A stretch of 64,000 nucleotides of DNA, from assembly GCF_050003625.1 (NCBI RefSeq), contig NW_027445841.1, forward strand, positions 434,001 to 498,000. The letters run 5' to 3'. A model generated the notes under the pieces. That model made no database searches, was not told where the DNA came from, and saw nothing but the letters and a program-made list of their open reading frames with translations. Below are positions 35,643 through 48,700 of this stretch, piece after piece; positions within the stretch are counted from its first letter, which is position 1, and each line of letters opens with the position of its first letter. Origin of the DNA: Haematobia irritans. Lineage: Eukaryota; Arthropoda; Insecta; Diptera; Muscidae. The translations under genes and the position numbers were made by a program.

Positions 35643-38018
35643 CCACCCTCAAAAAATTTAAAAATCCACCCAAAACCTAACAAAATTTTAATTTTTATAT
35701 GAAAAACTTCTTTTGGCCATATCTCCTTAAATATGCGTCCTAGAGCGAAAAGGACGATAATTCGTGACCACCCTCAAAAAATTTAAAAATCCACCCAAAA
35801 CCTAAAAAAATTTTAATTTTTATATGAAAAACTTCTTTTGGCCATATCTCCTTAAATATGCGTCCTAGAGCGAAAAGGACGATAATTCGTGACCACCCTC
35901 AAAAAATTGAAAAATCCACCCAAAACCTAAAAAAATTGAAATTTTTATATGAAAAACTTCTTTTGGCCATATCTCCTAAACTAAGCCTCCTAGAGCGAAA
36001 ACTACGATAATTCGTGACCACCCTCAAAAAAATTGAAAAATCCACCCAAAACCTAAAAAAATTGAAATTTTTATATGAAAAACTTCTTTTGGCCATATCT
36101 CCTAAACTAAGCGTCCTAGAGCGAAAAGGACGATAATTCGTGACCACCCTCAAAAAATTCAAAAATCCACCCAAAACCTAAAAAAATTGAAATTTTTATA
36201 TGAAAAACTTCTTTTGGCCATATCTCCTTAAATATGCGTCCTAGAGCGAAAAGGACGATAATTCGTGACCACCCTCAAAAAATTGAAAAATCCACCCAAA
36301 ACCTAAAAAAAATTGAAATTTTTATATGAAAAACTTCTTTTGGCCATATCTCCTAAACTAAGCGTCCTAGAGCGAAAAGGACGATAATTCGTGACCACCA
36401 TCAAAAATTGAAAAATCCACCCAAATCCTAAAAAAATTGAAATTTTTATATGAAAAACTTCTTTTGGCCATATCTCCTAAACTAAGCGTCCTAGAGCGAA
36501 AAGGACGATAATTCGTGACCACCCTCAAAAAATTGAAAAATCCACCCAAAACCTAAAAAAATTGAAATTTTTATATGAAAAACTTCTTTTGGCCATATCT
36601 CCTTAAATATGCGTCCTAGAGCGAAAAGGACGATAATTCGTGACCACCCTCAAAAAATTTAAAAATCCACCCAAAACCTAAAAAAATTGAAATTTTTATA
36701 TGAAAAACTTCTTTTGGCCATATCTCCTTAAATATGCGTCCTAGAGCGAAAATGACGATAATTCGTGACCACCCTCAAAAAATTTAAAAATCCACCCAAA
36801 ACCTAAAAAAATTTTAATTTTTATATGAAAAACTTCTTTTGGCCATATCTCCTTAAATATGCGTCCTAGAGCGAAAAGGACGATAATTCGTGACCACCCT
36901 CAAAAATTTGAAAAATCCACCCAAAACCTAAAAAAAATTGAAATTTTTATATGAAAAACTTCTTTTGGCCATATCTCCTAAACTAAGCGTCCTAGAGCGA
37001 AAAGGACGATAATTCGTGACCACCATCAAAAATTGAAAAATCCACCCAAATCCTAAAAAAATTGAAATTTTTATATGAAAAACTTCTTTTGGCCATATCT
37101 CCTAAACTAAGCGTCCTAGAGCGAAAAGGACGATAATTCGTGACCACCCTCAAAAAATTGAAAAATCCACCCAAAACCTAAAAAAATTGAAATTTTTATA
37201 TGAAAAACTTCTTTTGGCCATATCTCCTAAACTAAGCGTCCTAGAGCGAAAAGGACGATAATTCGTGACCACCCTCAAAAAATTCAAAAATCCACCCAAA
37301 ACCTAAAAAAAATTGAAATTTTTATATGAAAAACTTCTTTTGGCCATATCTCCTTAAATATGCGTCCTAGAGCGAAAAGGACGATAATTCGTGACCACCC
37401 TCAAAAAATTGAAAAATCCACCCAAAACCTAAAAAAATTGAAATTTTTATATGAAAAACTTCTTTTGGCCATATCTCCTTAAATATGCGTCCTAGAGCGA
37501 AAAGGACGATAATTCGTGACCACCCTCAAAAAATTTAAAAATCCACCCAAAACCTAAAAAAATTTTAATTTTTATATGAAAAACTTCTTTTGGCCATATC
37601 TCCTAAACTAAGCGCCCTAGAGCGAAAAGGACGATAATTCGTGACCACCCTCAAAAAATTTAAAAATCCACCCAAAACCTAAAAAAATTTTAATTTTTAT
37701 ATGAAAAACTTCTTTTGGCCATATCTCCTAAATATGCGTCCTAGAGCGAAAAGGACGATAATTCGTGACCACCCTCAAAAAATTTAAAAATCCACCCAAA
37801 ACCTAAAAAAATTGAAATTTTTATATGAAAAACTTCTTTTGGCCATATCTCCTTAAATATGCGTCCTAGAGCGAAAAGGACGATAATTCGTGACCACCCT
37901 CAAAAAATTTAAAAATCCACCCAAAACCTAAAAAAAATTTAATTTTTATATGAAAAACTTCTTTTGGCCATATCTACTTAAATATGCGTCCTAGAGCGAA
38001 AAGGACGATAATTCGTGA

Positions 38019-38133
38019 CCACCCTCAAAAAATTTAAAAATCCACCCAAAACCTAAAAAAATTTTAATTTTTATATGAAAAACTTCTTTTGGCCATATCT
38101 CCTTAAATATGCGAAAAGGACGATAATTCGTGA
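38019..38133 (+). repeat. 115-bp monomer with 10-bp deletion (copy 2)
   Basis: Same deletion as 31664-31778, carried by the 6.36-kb duplication, with the same ctttcggcc mark in the next monomer. Confidence 0.9.
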
Positions 38134-41100
38134 CCACCCTCAAAAAATTGAAAAATCCACCCAAAACCTTAAAAAATTGAAATTTTTATATGAAAAACTT
38201 CTTTCGGCCATATCTCCTTAAATATGCGTCCTAGAGCGAAAAGGACGATAATTCGTGACCACCCTCAAAAAATTGAAAAATCCACCCAAAACCTAAAAAA
38301 ATTTTAATTTTTATATGAAAAACTTCTTTTGGCCATATCTCCTTAAATATGCGTCCTAGAGCGAAAAGGACGATAATTCGTGACCACCCTCAAAAAATTT
38401 AAAAATCCACCCAAAACCTTAAAAAATTGAAATTTTTATATGAAAAACTTCTTTTGGCCATATCTCCTTAAATATGCGTCCTAGAGCGAAAAGGACGATA
38501 ATTCGTGACCACCCTCAAAAAATTGAAAAATTCACCCAAAACCTAAAAAAATTGAAATTTTTATATGAAAAACTTCTTTTGGCCATATCTCCTTAAATAT
38601 GCGTCCTAGAGCGAAAAGGACGATAATTCGTGACCACCCTCAAAAAATTGAAAAATCCACCCAAAACCTAAAAAAATTGAAATTTTTATATGAAAAACTT
38701 CTTTTGGCCATATCTCCTAAACTAAGCCTCCTAGAGCGAAAACTACGATAATTCGTGACCACCCTCAAAAAAATTGAAAAATCCACCCAAAACCTAAAAA
38801 AATTGAAATTTTTATATGAAAAACTTCTTTTGGCCATATCTCCTAAACTAAGCGTCCTAGAGCGAAAAGGACGATAATTCGTGACCACCCTCAAAAAATT
38901 CAAAAATCCACCCAAAACCTAAAAAAATTGAAATTTTTATATGAAAAACTTCTTTTGGCCATATCTCCTTAAATATGCGTCCTAGAGCGAAAAGGACGAT
39001 AATTCGTGACCACCCTCAAAAAATTGAAAAATCCACCCAAAACCTAAAAAAATTGAAATTTTTATATGAAAAACTTCTTTTGGCCATATCTCCTTAAATA
39101 TGCGTCCTAGAGCGAAAAGGACGATAATTCGTGACCACCCTCAAAAAATTTAAAAATCCACCCAAAACCTAAAAAAATTTTAATTTTTATATGAAAAACT
39201 TCTTTTGGCCATATCTCCTTAAATATGCGTCCTAGAGCGAAAAGGACGATAATTCGTGACCACCCTCAAAAATTTGAAAAATCCACCCAAAACCTAAAAA
39301 AAATTGAAATTTTTATATGAAAAACTTCTTTTGGCCATATCTCCTAAACTAAGCGTCCTAGAGCGAAAAGGACGATAATTCGTGACCACCATCAAAAATT
39401 GAAAAATCCACCCAAATCCTAAAAAAATTGAAATTTTTATATGAAAAACTTCTTTTGGCCATATCTCCTAAACTAAGCGTCCTAGAGCGAAAAGGACGAT
39501 AATTCGTGACCACCCTCAAAAAATTGAAAAATCCACCCAAAACCTAAAAAAATTTTAATTTTTATATGAAAAACTTCTTTTGGCCATATCTCCTTAAATA
39601 TGCGTCCTAGAGCGAAAAGGACGATAATTCGTGACCACCCTCAAAAAATTTAAAAATCCACCCAAAACCTTAAAAAATTGAAATTTTTATATGAAAAACT
39701 TCTTTTGGCCATATCTCCTTAAATATGCGTCCTAGAGCGAAAAGGACGATAATTCGTGACCACCCTCAAAAAATTGAAAAATTCTCCCAAAACCTAAAAA
39801 AATTGAAATTTTTATATGAAAAACTTCTTTTGGCCATATCTCCTTAAATATGCGTCCTAGAGCGAAAAGGACGATAATTCGTGACCACCCTCAAAAAATT
39901 GAAAAATCCACCCAAAACCTAAAAAAATTGAAATTTTTATATGAAAAACTTCTTTTGGCCATATCTCCTAAACTAAGCCTCCTAGAGCGAAAACTACGAT
40001 AATTCGTGACCACCCTCAAAAAAATTGAAAAATCCACCCAAAACCTAAAAAAATTGAAATTTTTATATGAAAAACTTCTTTTGGCCATATCTCCTAAACT
40101 AAGCGTCCTAGAGCGAAAAGGACGATAATTCGTGACCACCATCAAAAATTGAAAAATCCACCCAAATCCTAAAAAAATTGAAATTTTTATATGAAAAACT
40201 TCTTTTGGCCATATCTCCTAAACTAAGCGTCCTAGAGCGAAAAGGACGATAATTCGTGACCACCCTCAAAAAATTGAAAAATCCACCCAAAAACTAAAAA
40301 AATTTTAATTTTTATATGAAAAACTTCTTTTGGCCATATCTCCTTAAATATGCGTCCTAGAGCGAAAAGGACGATAATTCGTGACCACCCTCAAAAATTT
40401 GAAAAATCCACCCAAAACCTAAAAAAAATTGAAATTTTTATATGAAAAACTTCTTTTGGCCATATCTCCTAAACTAAGCGTCCTAGAGCGAAAAGGACGA
40501 TAATTCGTGACCACCATCAAAAATTGAAAAATCCACCCAAATCCTAAAAAAATTGAAATTTTTATATGAAAAACTTCTTTTGGCCATATCTCCTAAACTA
40601 AGCGTCCTAGAGCGAAAAGGACGATAATTCGTGACCACCCTCAAAAAATTGAAAAATCCACCCAAAACCTAAAAAAATTGAAATTTTTATATGAAAAACT
40701 TCTTGTGGCCATATATCCTTAAATATGCGTCCTAGAGCGTAAACGACGATAATTCGTGACCACCATCAAAAATTTGAAAAATCCACCCAAAACCTAAAAA
40801 AATTGACATTTTTATATGAAAAACTTCTTTTGGCCATATCTCCTTAAATATGCGTCCTAGAGCGAAAAGGACGATAATTCGTGACCACCCTCAAAAAGTT
40901 GAAAAATCCACCCACAACCTAAAAAAATTGAAATTTTTATATGAAAAACTTCTTTTGGCCATATCTCCTTAAATATGCGTCCTAGAGCGAAAAGGACGAT
41001 AATTCGTGACCACCCTCAAAAAATTGAAAAATCCACCCAAAACCTAAAAAAATTGAAATTTTTATATGAAAAACTTCTTTTGGCCATATCTCCTTAAATA

Positions 41101-41884
41101 TGCGTCCTAGAGCGAAAAGGACGATAATTCGTGACCACCCTCAAAAAATTCAAAAATCCACCCAAAACCTAAAAAAATTGAAATTTTTATATGAAAAACT
41201 TCTTTTGGCCATATCTCCTTAAATATGCGTCCTAGAGCGAAAAGGACGATAATTCGTGACCACCCTCAAAAAATTTAAAAATCCACCCAAAACCTAACAA
41301 AATTTTAATTTTTATATGAAAAACTTCTTTTGGCCATATCTCCTTAAATATGCGTCCTAGAGCGAAAAGGACGATAATTCGTGACCACCCTCAAAAAATT
41401 TAAAAATCCACCCAAAACCTAAAAAAATTTTAATTTTTATATGAAAAACTTCTTTTGGCCATATCTCCTTAAATATGCGTCCTAGAGCGAAAAGGACGAT
41501 AATTCGTGACCACCCTCAAAAAATTTAAAAATCCACCCAAAACCTAAAAAAATTTTAATTTTTATATGAAAAACTTCTTTTGGCCATATCTCCTTAAATA
41601 TGCGTCCTAGAGCGAAAAGGACGATAATTCGTGACCACCCTCAAAAAATTTAAAAATCCACCCAAAACCTAAAAAAATTTTAATTTTTATATGAAAAACT
41701 TCTTTTGGCCATATCTCCTTAAATATGCGTCCTAGAGCGAAAAGGACGATAATTCGTGACCACCCTCAAAAAATTCAAAAATCCACTCAAAACCTAAAAA
41801 AATTGAAATTTTTATATGAAAAACTTCTTTTGGCCATATCTCCTTAAATATGCGTCCTAGAGCGAAAAGGACGATAATTCGTGA

Positions 41885-41999
41885 CCACCCTCAAAAAATT
41901 GAAAAATCCACCCAAAACCTAAAAAAATTGAAATTTTTATATGAAAAACTTCTTTTGGCCATATCTCCTAAATATGCGTCCTAGAGCGATAATTCGTGA
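41885..41999 (+). repeat. 115-bp monomer with 9-bp deletion and 1-bp deletion (copy 2)
   Basis: Same as 35528-35642 at offset 6,357 bp. Confidence 0.9.
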
Positions 42000-43570
42000 C
42001 CACCCTCAAAAAATTTAAAAATCCACCCAAAACCTAACAAAATTTTAATTTTTATATGAAAAACTTCTTTTGGCCATATCTCCTTAAATATGCGTCCTAG
42101 AGCGAAAAGGACGATAATTCGTGACCACCCTCAAAAAATTTAAAAATCCACCCAAAACCTAAAAAAATTTTAATTTTTATATGAAAAACTTCTTTTGGCC
42201 ATATCTCCTTAAATATGCGTCCTAGAGCGAAAAGGACGATAATTCGTGACCACCCTCAAAAAATTGAAAAATCCACCCAAAACCTAAAAAAATTGAAATT
42301 TTTATATGAAAAACTTCTTTTGGCCATATCTCCTAAACTAAGCCTCCTAGAGCGAAAACTACGATAATTCGTGACCACCCTCAAAAAAATTGAAAAATCC
42401 ACCCAAAACCTAAAAAAATTGAAATTTTTATATGAAAAACTTCTTTTGGCCATATCTCCTAAACTAAGCGTCCTAGAGCGAAAAGGACGATAATTCGTGA
42501 CCACCCTCAAAAAATTCAAAAATCCACCCAAAACCTAAAAAAATTGAAATTTTTATATGAAAAACTTCTTTTGGCCATATCTCCTTAAATATGCGTCCTA
42601 GAGCGAAAAGGACGATAATTCGTGACCACCCTCAAAAAATTGAAAAATCCACCCAAAACCTAAAAAAAATTGAAATTTTTATATGAAAAACTTCTTTTGG
42701 CCATATCTCCTAAACTAAGCGTCCTAGAGCGAAAAGGACGATAATTCGTGACCACCATCAAAAATTGAAAAATCCACCCAAATCCTAAAAAAATTGAAAT
42801 TTTTATATGAAAAACTTCTTTTGGCCATATCTCCTAAACTAAGCGTCCTAGAGCGAAAAGGACGATAATTCGTGACCACCCTCAAAAAATTGAAAAATCC
42901 ACCCAAAACCTAAAAAAATTGAAATTTTTATATGAAAAACTTCTTTTGGCCATATCTCCTTAAATATGCGTCCTAGAGCGAAAAGGACGATAATTCGTGA
43001 CCACCCTCAAAAAATTTAAAAATCCACCCAAAACCTAAAAAAATTGAAATTTTTATATGAAAAACTTCTTTTGGCCATATCTCCTTAAATATGCGTCCTA
43101 GAGCGAAAATGACGATAATTCGTGACCACCCTCAAAAAATTTAAAAATCCACCCAAAACCTAAAAAAATTTTAATTTTTATATGAAAAACTTCTTTTGGC
43201 CATATCTCCTTAAATATGCGTCCTAGAGCGAAAAGGACGATAATTCGTGACCACCCTCAAAAATTTGAAAAATCCACCCAAAACCTAAAAAAAATTGAAA
43301 TTTTTATATGAAAAACTTCTTTTGGCCATATCTCCTAAACTAAGCGTCCTAGAGCGAAAAGGACGATAATTCGTGACCACCATCAAAAATTGAAAAATCC
43401 ACCCAAATCCTAAAAAAATTGAAATTTTTATATGAAAAACTTCTTTTGGCCATATCTCCTAAACTAAGCGTCCTAGAGCGAAAAGGACGATAATTCGTGA
43501 CCACCCTCAAAAAATTGAAAAATCCACCCAAAACCTAAAAAAATTGAAATTTTTATATGAAAAACTTCTT

Positions 43571-45750
43571 GTGGCCATATCTCCTTAAATATGCGTCCTA
43601 GAGCGTAAAGGACGATAATTCGTGACCACCCTCAAAAAATTTAAAAATCCACCCAAAACCTAAAAAAATTTTAATTTTTATATGAAAAACTTCTTTTGGC
43701 CATATCTCCTTAAATATGCGTCCTAGAGCGAAAAGGACGATAATTCGTGACCACCCTCAAAAAATTTAAAAATCCACCCACAACCTAAAAAAATTGAAAT
43801 TTTGATATGAAAAACTTCTTTTGGCCATATCTCCTTAAATATGCGTCCTAGAGCGAAAAGGACGATAATTCGTGACCACCCTCAAAAAATTGAAAAATCC
43901 ACCCAAAACCTAAAAAAATTGAAATTTTTATATGAAAAACTTCTTTTGGCCATATCTCCTTAAATATGCGTCCTAGAGCGAAAAGGACGATAATTCGTGA
44001 CCACCCTCAAAAAATTCAAAAATCCACCCAAAACCTAAAAAAATTGAAATTTTTATATGAAAAACTTCTTTTGGCCATATCTCCTTAAATATGCGTCCTA
44101 GAGCGAAAAGGACGATAATTCGTGACCACCCTCAAAAAATTGAAAAATCCACCCAAAACCTAAAAAAATTGAAATTTTTATATGAAAAACTTCTTTTGGC
44201 CATATCTCCTAAATATGCGTCCTAGAGCGAAAAGGACGATAATTCGTGACCACCCTCAAAAAATTTAAAAATCCACCCAAAACCTAACAAAATTTTAATT
44301 TTTATATGAAAAACTTCTTTTGGCCATATCTCCTTAAATATGCGTCCTAGAGCGAAAAGGACGATAATTCGTGACCACCCTCAAAAAATTTAAAAATCCA
44401 CCCAAAACCTAAAAAAATTTTAATTTTTATATGAAAAACTTCTTTTGGCCATATCTCCTTAAATATGCGTCCTAGAGCGAAAAGGACGATAATTCGTGAC
44501 CACCCTCAAAAAATTTAAAAATCCACCCAAAACCTAAAAAAATTTTAATTTTTATATGAAAAACTTCTTTTGGCCATATCTCCTTAAATATGCGTCCTAG
44601 AGCGAAAAGGACGATAATTCGTGACCACCCTCAAAAAATTGAAAAATCCACCCAAAACCTTAAAAAATTGAAATTTTTATATGAAAAACTTCTTTTGGCC
44701 ATATCTCCTTAAATATGCGTCCTAGAGCGAAAAGGACGATAATTCGTGACCACCCTCAAAAAATTGAAAAATCCACCCAAAACCTAAAAAAATTGAAATT
44801 TTTATATGAAAAACTTCTTTTGGCCATATCTCCTTAAATATGCGTCCTAGAGCGAAAAGGACGATAATTCGTGACCACCCTCAAAAAATTGAAAAATCCA
44901 CCCAAAACCTAAAAAAATTGAAATTTTTATATGAAAAACTTCTTTTGGCCATATCTCCTAAACTAAGCCTCCTAGAGCGAAAAGGACGATAATTCGTGAC
45001 CACCCTCAAAAAATTGAAAAATCCACCCAAAACCTAAAAAAATTGAAATTTTTATATGAAAAACTTCTTTTGGCCATATCTCCTAAACTAAGCGTCCTAG
45101 AGCGAAAAGGACGATAATTCGTGACCACCCTCAAAAAATTCAAAAATCCACCCAAAACCTAAAAAAATTGAAATTTTTATATGAAAAACTTCTTTTGGCC
45201 ATATCTCCTTAAATATGCGTCCTAGAGCGAAAAGGACGATAATTCGTGACCACCCTCAAAAAATTGAAAAATCCACCCAAAACCTAAAAAAATTGAAATT
45301 TTTATATGAAAAACTTCTTTTGGCCATATCTCCTTAAATATGCGTCCTAGAGCGAAAAGGACGATAATTTGTGACCACCCTCAAAAAATTTAAAAATCCA
45401 CCCAAAGCCTAAAAAAATTTTAATTTTTATATGAAAAACTTCTTTTGGCCATATCTCCTTAAATATGCGTCCTAGAGCGAAAAGGACGATAATTCGTGAC
45501 CACCCTCAAAAATTTGAAAAATCCACCCAAAACCTAAAAAAATTGAAATTTTTATATGAAAAACTTCTTTTGGCCATATCTCCTAAACTAAGCGTCCTAG
45601 AGCGAAAAGGACGATAATTCGTGACCACCATCAAAAATTGAAAAATCCACCCAAATCCTAAAAAAATTGAAATTTTTATATGAAAAACTTCTTTTGGCCA
45701 TATCTCCTAAACTAAGCGTCCTAGAGCGAAAAGGACGCTAATTCGTGACC
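43571..45750 (+). repeat. Satellite block, third partial copy then mixed monomers
   Basis: The stretch at 43.53-44.2 kb (cttgtggcc at 43568, ccacccacaacc at about 43775) matches 40.67-41.4 kb at an offset of 2,866 bp, so a piece of the 6.36-kb unit was copied a third time, with one monomer replaced. From 44.6 to 45.7 kb monomers are ordinary. The block ends with a ccacca/aaatcc monomer and the ggacgctaattcg mark (45737). Confidence 0.75.
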
Positions 45751-48700
45751 ACCATCAAAAATTTGAAAAATCCACCCAAAACCTAAAAAAATTGATATTT
45801 TTATATGAAAAACTTCTTTTGGCCATATCTCCTTAAATATGCGTCCTAGAGCGAAAAGGACGATAATTCGTGACCACCCTCAAAAAGTTGAAAAATCCAC
45901 CCAAAACCTAAAAAAATTGAAATTTTTATATGAAAAACTTCTTTTGGCCATATCTCCTTAAATATGCGCCCTAGACCGAAAAGGACGATAATTCGTGACC
46001 ACCCTCAAAAAATTGCAAAATCCACCCAAAACCTAAAAAAATTGAAATTTTTATATGAAAAACTTCTTTTGGCCATATCTCCTTAAATATGCGTCCTAGA
46101 GTGAAAAGGACGATAATTCGTGACCACCCTCAAAAAATTGAAAAATCCACCCAAAACCTAAAAAAATTGAAATTTTTATATGAAAAACTTCTTTTGGCCA
46201 TATCTCCTAAACTAAGCCTCCTAGAGCGAAAAGGACGATAATTCGTGACCACCCTCAAAAATTTGAAGAATCCACCCAAAACCTAAAAAAATTGAAATTT
46301 TTATATGAAAAACTTCTTTTGGCCATATCTCCTAAACTAAGCGTCCTAGAGCGAAAAGGACGATAATTCGTGACCACCCTCAAAAAATTCAAAAATCCAC
46401 CCAAACCCTAAAAAAATTGAAATTTTTATATGAAAAACTTCTTTTGGCCATATCTCCTTAAATATGCGTCCTAGAGCGAAAAGGACGATAATTCGTGACC
46501 ACCCTCAAAAAATTGAAAAATCCACCCAAAACCTAAAAAAATTGAAATTTTTATATGAAAAACTTCTTTTGGCCATATCTCCTTAAATATGCGTCCTAGA
46601 GCGAAAAGGACGATAATTCGTGAACACCCTCAAAAAATTTAAAAATCCACCCAAAACCTAAAAAAATTTTAATTTTTATATGATAAACTTCTTTTGGCCA
46701 TATCTCCTTAAATATGCGTCCTAGAGCGAAAAGGACGATAATTCGTGACCACCCTCAAAAAATTTAAAAATCCACCCAAAACCTAAAAAAATTTTAATTT
46801 TTATATGAAAAACTTCTTTTGGCCATATCTCCTTAAATATGCGTCCTAGAGCGAAAAGGACGATAATTCGTGACCACCCTCAAAAAAATTGAAAAATCCA
46901 CCCAAAACCTAAAAAAATTTTAATTTTTATATGAAAAACTTCTTTTGGCCATATCTCCTTAAATATGCGTCCTAGAGCGAAAAGGACGATAATTCGTGAC
47001 CACCCTCAAAAAATTGAAAAATCCACCCAAAACCTTAAAAAATTGAAATTTTTATATGAAAAACTTCTTTTGGCCATATCTCCTTAAATATGCGTCCTAG
47101 AGCGAAAAGGACGATAATTCGTGACCACCCTCAAAAAATTGAAAAATCCACCCAAAACCTAAAAAAATTGAAATTTTTATATGAAAAACTTCTTTTGGCC
47201 ATATCTCCTTAAATATGCGTCCTAGAGCGAAAAGGACGATAATTCGTGACCACCCTCAAAAAATTGAAAAATCCACCCAAAACCTAAAAAAATTGAAATT
47301 TTTATATGAAAAACTTCTTTTGGCCATATCTCCTAAACTAAGCGTCCTAGAGCGAAAAGGACGATAATTCGTGACCACCCTCAAAAAATTCAAAAATCCA
47401 CCCAAAACCTAAAAAAATTGAAATTTTTATATGAAAAACTTCTTTTGGCCATATCTCCTTAAATATGCGTCCTAGAGCGAAAAGGACGATAATTCGTGAC
47501 CACCATCAAAAATTTGAAAAATCCACCCAAAACCTAAAAAAATTGATATTTTTATATGAAAAACTTCTTTTGGCCATATCTCCTTAAATATGCGTCCTAG
47601 AGCGAAAAGGACGATAATTCGTGACCACCCTCAAAAAGTTGAAAAATCCACCCAAAACCTAAAAAAAATGAAATTTTTATATGAAAAACTTCTTTTGGCC
47701 ATATCTCCTTAAATATGCGTCCTAGAGCGAAAAGGACGATAATTCGTGACCACCCTCAAAAATTTGAAAAATCCACCCAAAACCTAAAAAAATTGAAATT
47801 TTTATATGAAAAACTTCTTTTGGCCATATCTCCTTAAATATGCGCCCTAGACCGAAAAGGACGATAATTCGTGACCACCCTCAAAAAATTGAAAAATCCA
47901 CCCAAAACCTAAAAAAATTGAAATTTTTATATGAAAAACTTCTTTTGGCCATATCTCCTTAAATATGCGTCCTAGAGTGAAAAGGACGATAATTCGTGAC
48001 CACCCTCAAAAAATTGAAAAATCCACCCAAAACCTAAAAAATTGAAATTTTTATATGAAAAACTTCTTTTGGCCATATCTCCTAAACTAAGCCTCCTAGA
48101 GCGAAAAGGACGATAATTCGTGACCACCCTCAAAAATTTGAAAAATCCACCCAAAACCTAAAAAAATTGAAATTTTTATATGAAAAACTTCTTTTGGCCA
48201 TATCTCCTAAACTAAGCGTCCTAGAGCGAAAAGGACGATAATTCGTGACCACCCTCAAAAAATTCAAAAATCCACCCAAAACCTAAAAGAATTGAAATTT
48301 TTATATGAAAAACTTCTTTTGGCCATATCTCCTTAAATATGCGTCCTAGAGCGAAAAGGACGATAATTCGTGACCACCCTCAAAAAATTGAAAAATCCAC
48401 CCAAAACCTAAAAAAATTGAAATTTTTATATGAAAAACTTCTTTTGGCCATATCTCCTTAAATATGCGTCCTAGAGCGAAAAGGACGATAATTCGTGAAC
48501 ACCTTCAAAAAATTTAAAAATCCACCCAAAACCTAAAAAGATTTTAATTTTTATATGATAAACTTCTTTTGGCCATATCTCCTTAAATATGCGTCCTAGA
48601 GCGAAAAGGACGATAATTCGTGACCACCCTCAAAAAATTTAAAAATCCAACCAAAACCTAAAAAAATTTTAATTTTTATATGAAAAACTTCTTTTGGCCA
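45751..48700 (+). repeat. Repeat with a period of about 1.88 kb, two copies
   Basis: A ttgatat monomer, a ccctcaaaaagttg monomer, a gcgccctagacc monomer, a gagtgaaaagg monomer (46101, 47977), a gaacacc head (46621, about 48498) and tgataaacttc (46681, 48556) recur in order. The offset is 1,751 bp at the start (copy 2 has one more monomer) and 1,875-1,876 bp later. The combination of ttgatat, aaaaagttg and gccctagacc is also the order in units 1-3, more than 40 kb away. Confidence 0.8.

Larger units (their letters stand above)
30757..37111 (+). repeat. 6.36-kb tandem duplication, copy 1
   Basis: Matches 37112-43570 at an offset that is 6,355 bp at its start and 6,357 bp at its end, with both copies directly adjacent. 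Shared marks include an extra-A monomer (about 30950), gcgccctagagcg (31259), a 115-bp monomer (31664-31778), ctttcggcc (31846), gaaaactacg (32386, 33640, 35998), cttgtggcc (34346), ccacccacaacc (34553) and a 9-bp deletion (35631). I saw only about a dozen base differences, for example cttctgttgg at 32346, ttgcaaaatcc at about 32411, a 1-bp indel near 33668, and one monomer type swap near 34.9 kb. Confidence 0.9.
37112..43570 (+). repeat. 6.36-kb tandem duplication, copy 2
   Basis: Direct continuation of copy 1, with the same order of marks. Private differences include tatctactta at about 37971, a ttttaat middle at about 38302, ttctcccaaaacc at about 39780, taaacgacg at about 40741 and an aacaaaatttt monomer at about 41290 where copy 1 has a different monomer. 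Similarity ends at 43570, where this copy reads cttgtggcc and copy 1 reads cttttggcc. Confidence 0.9.
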
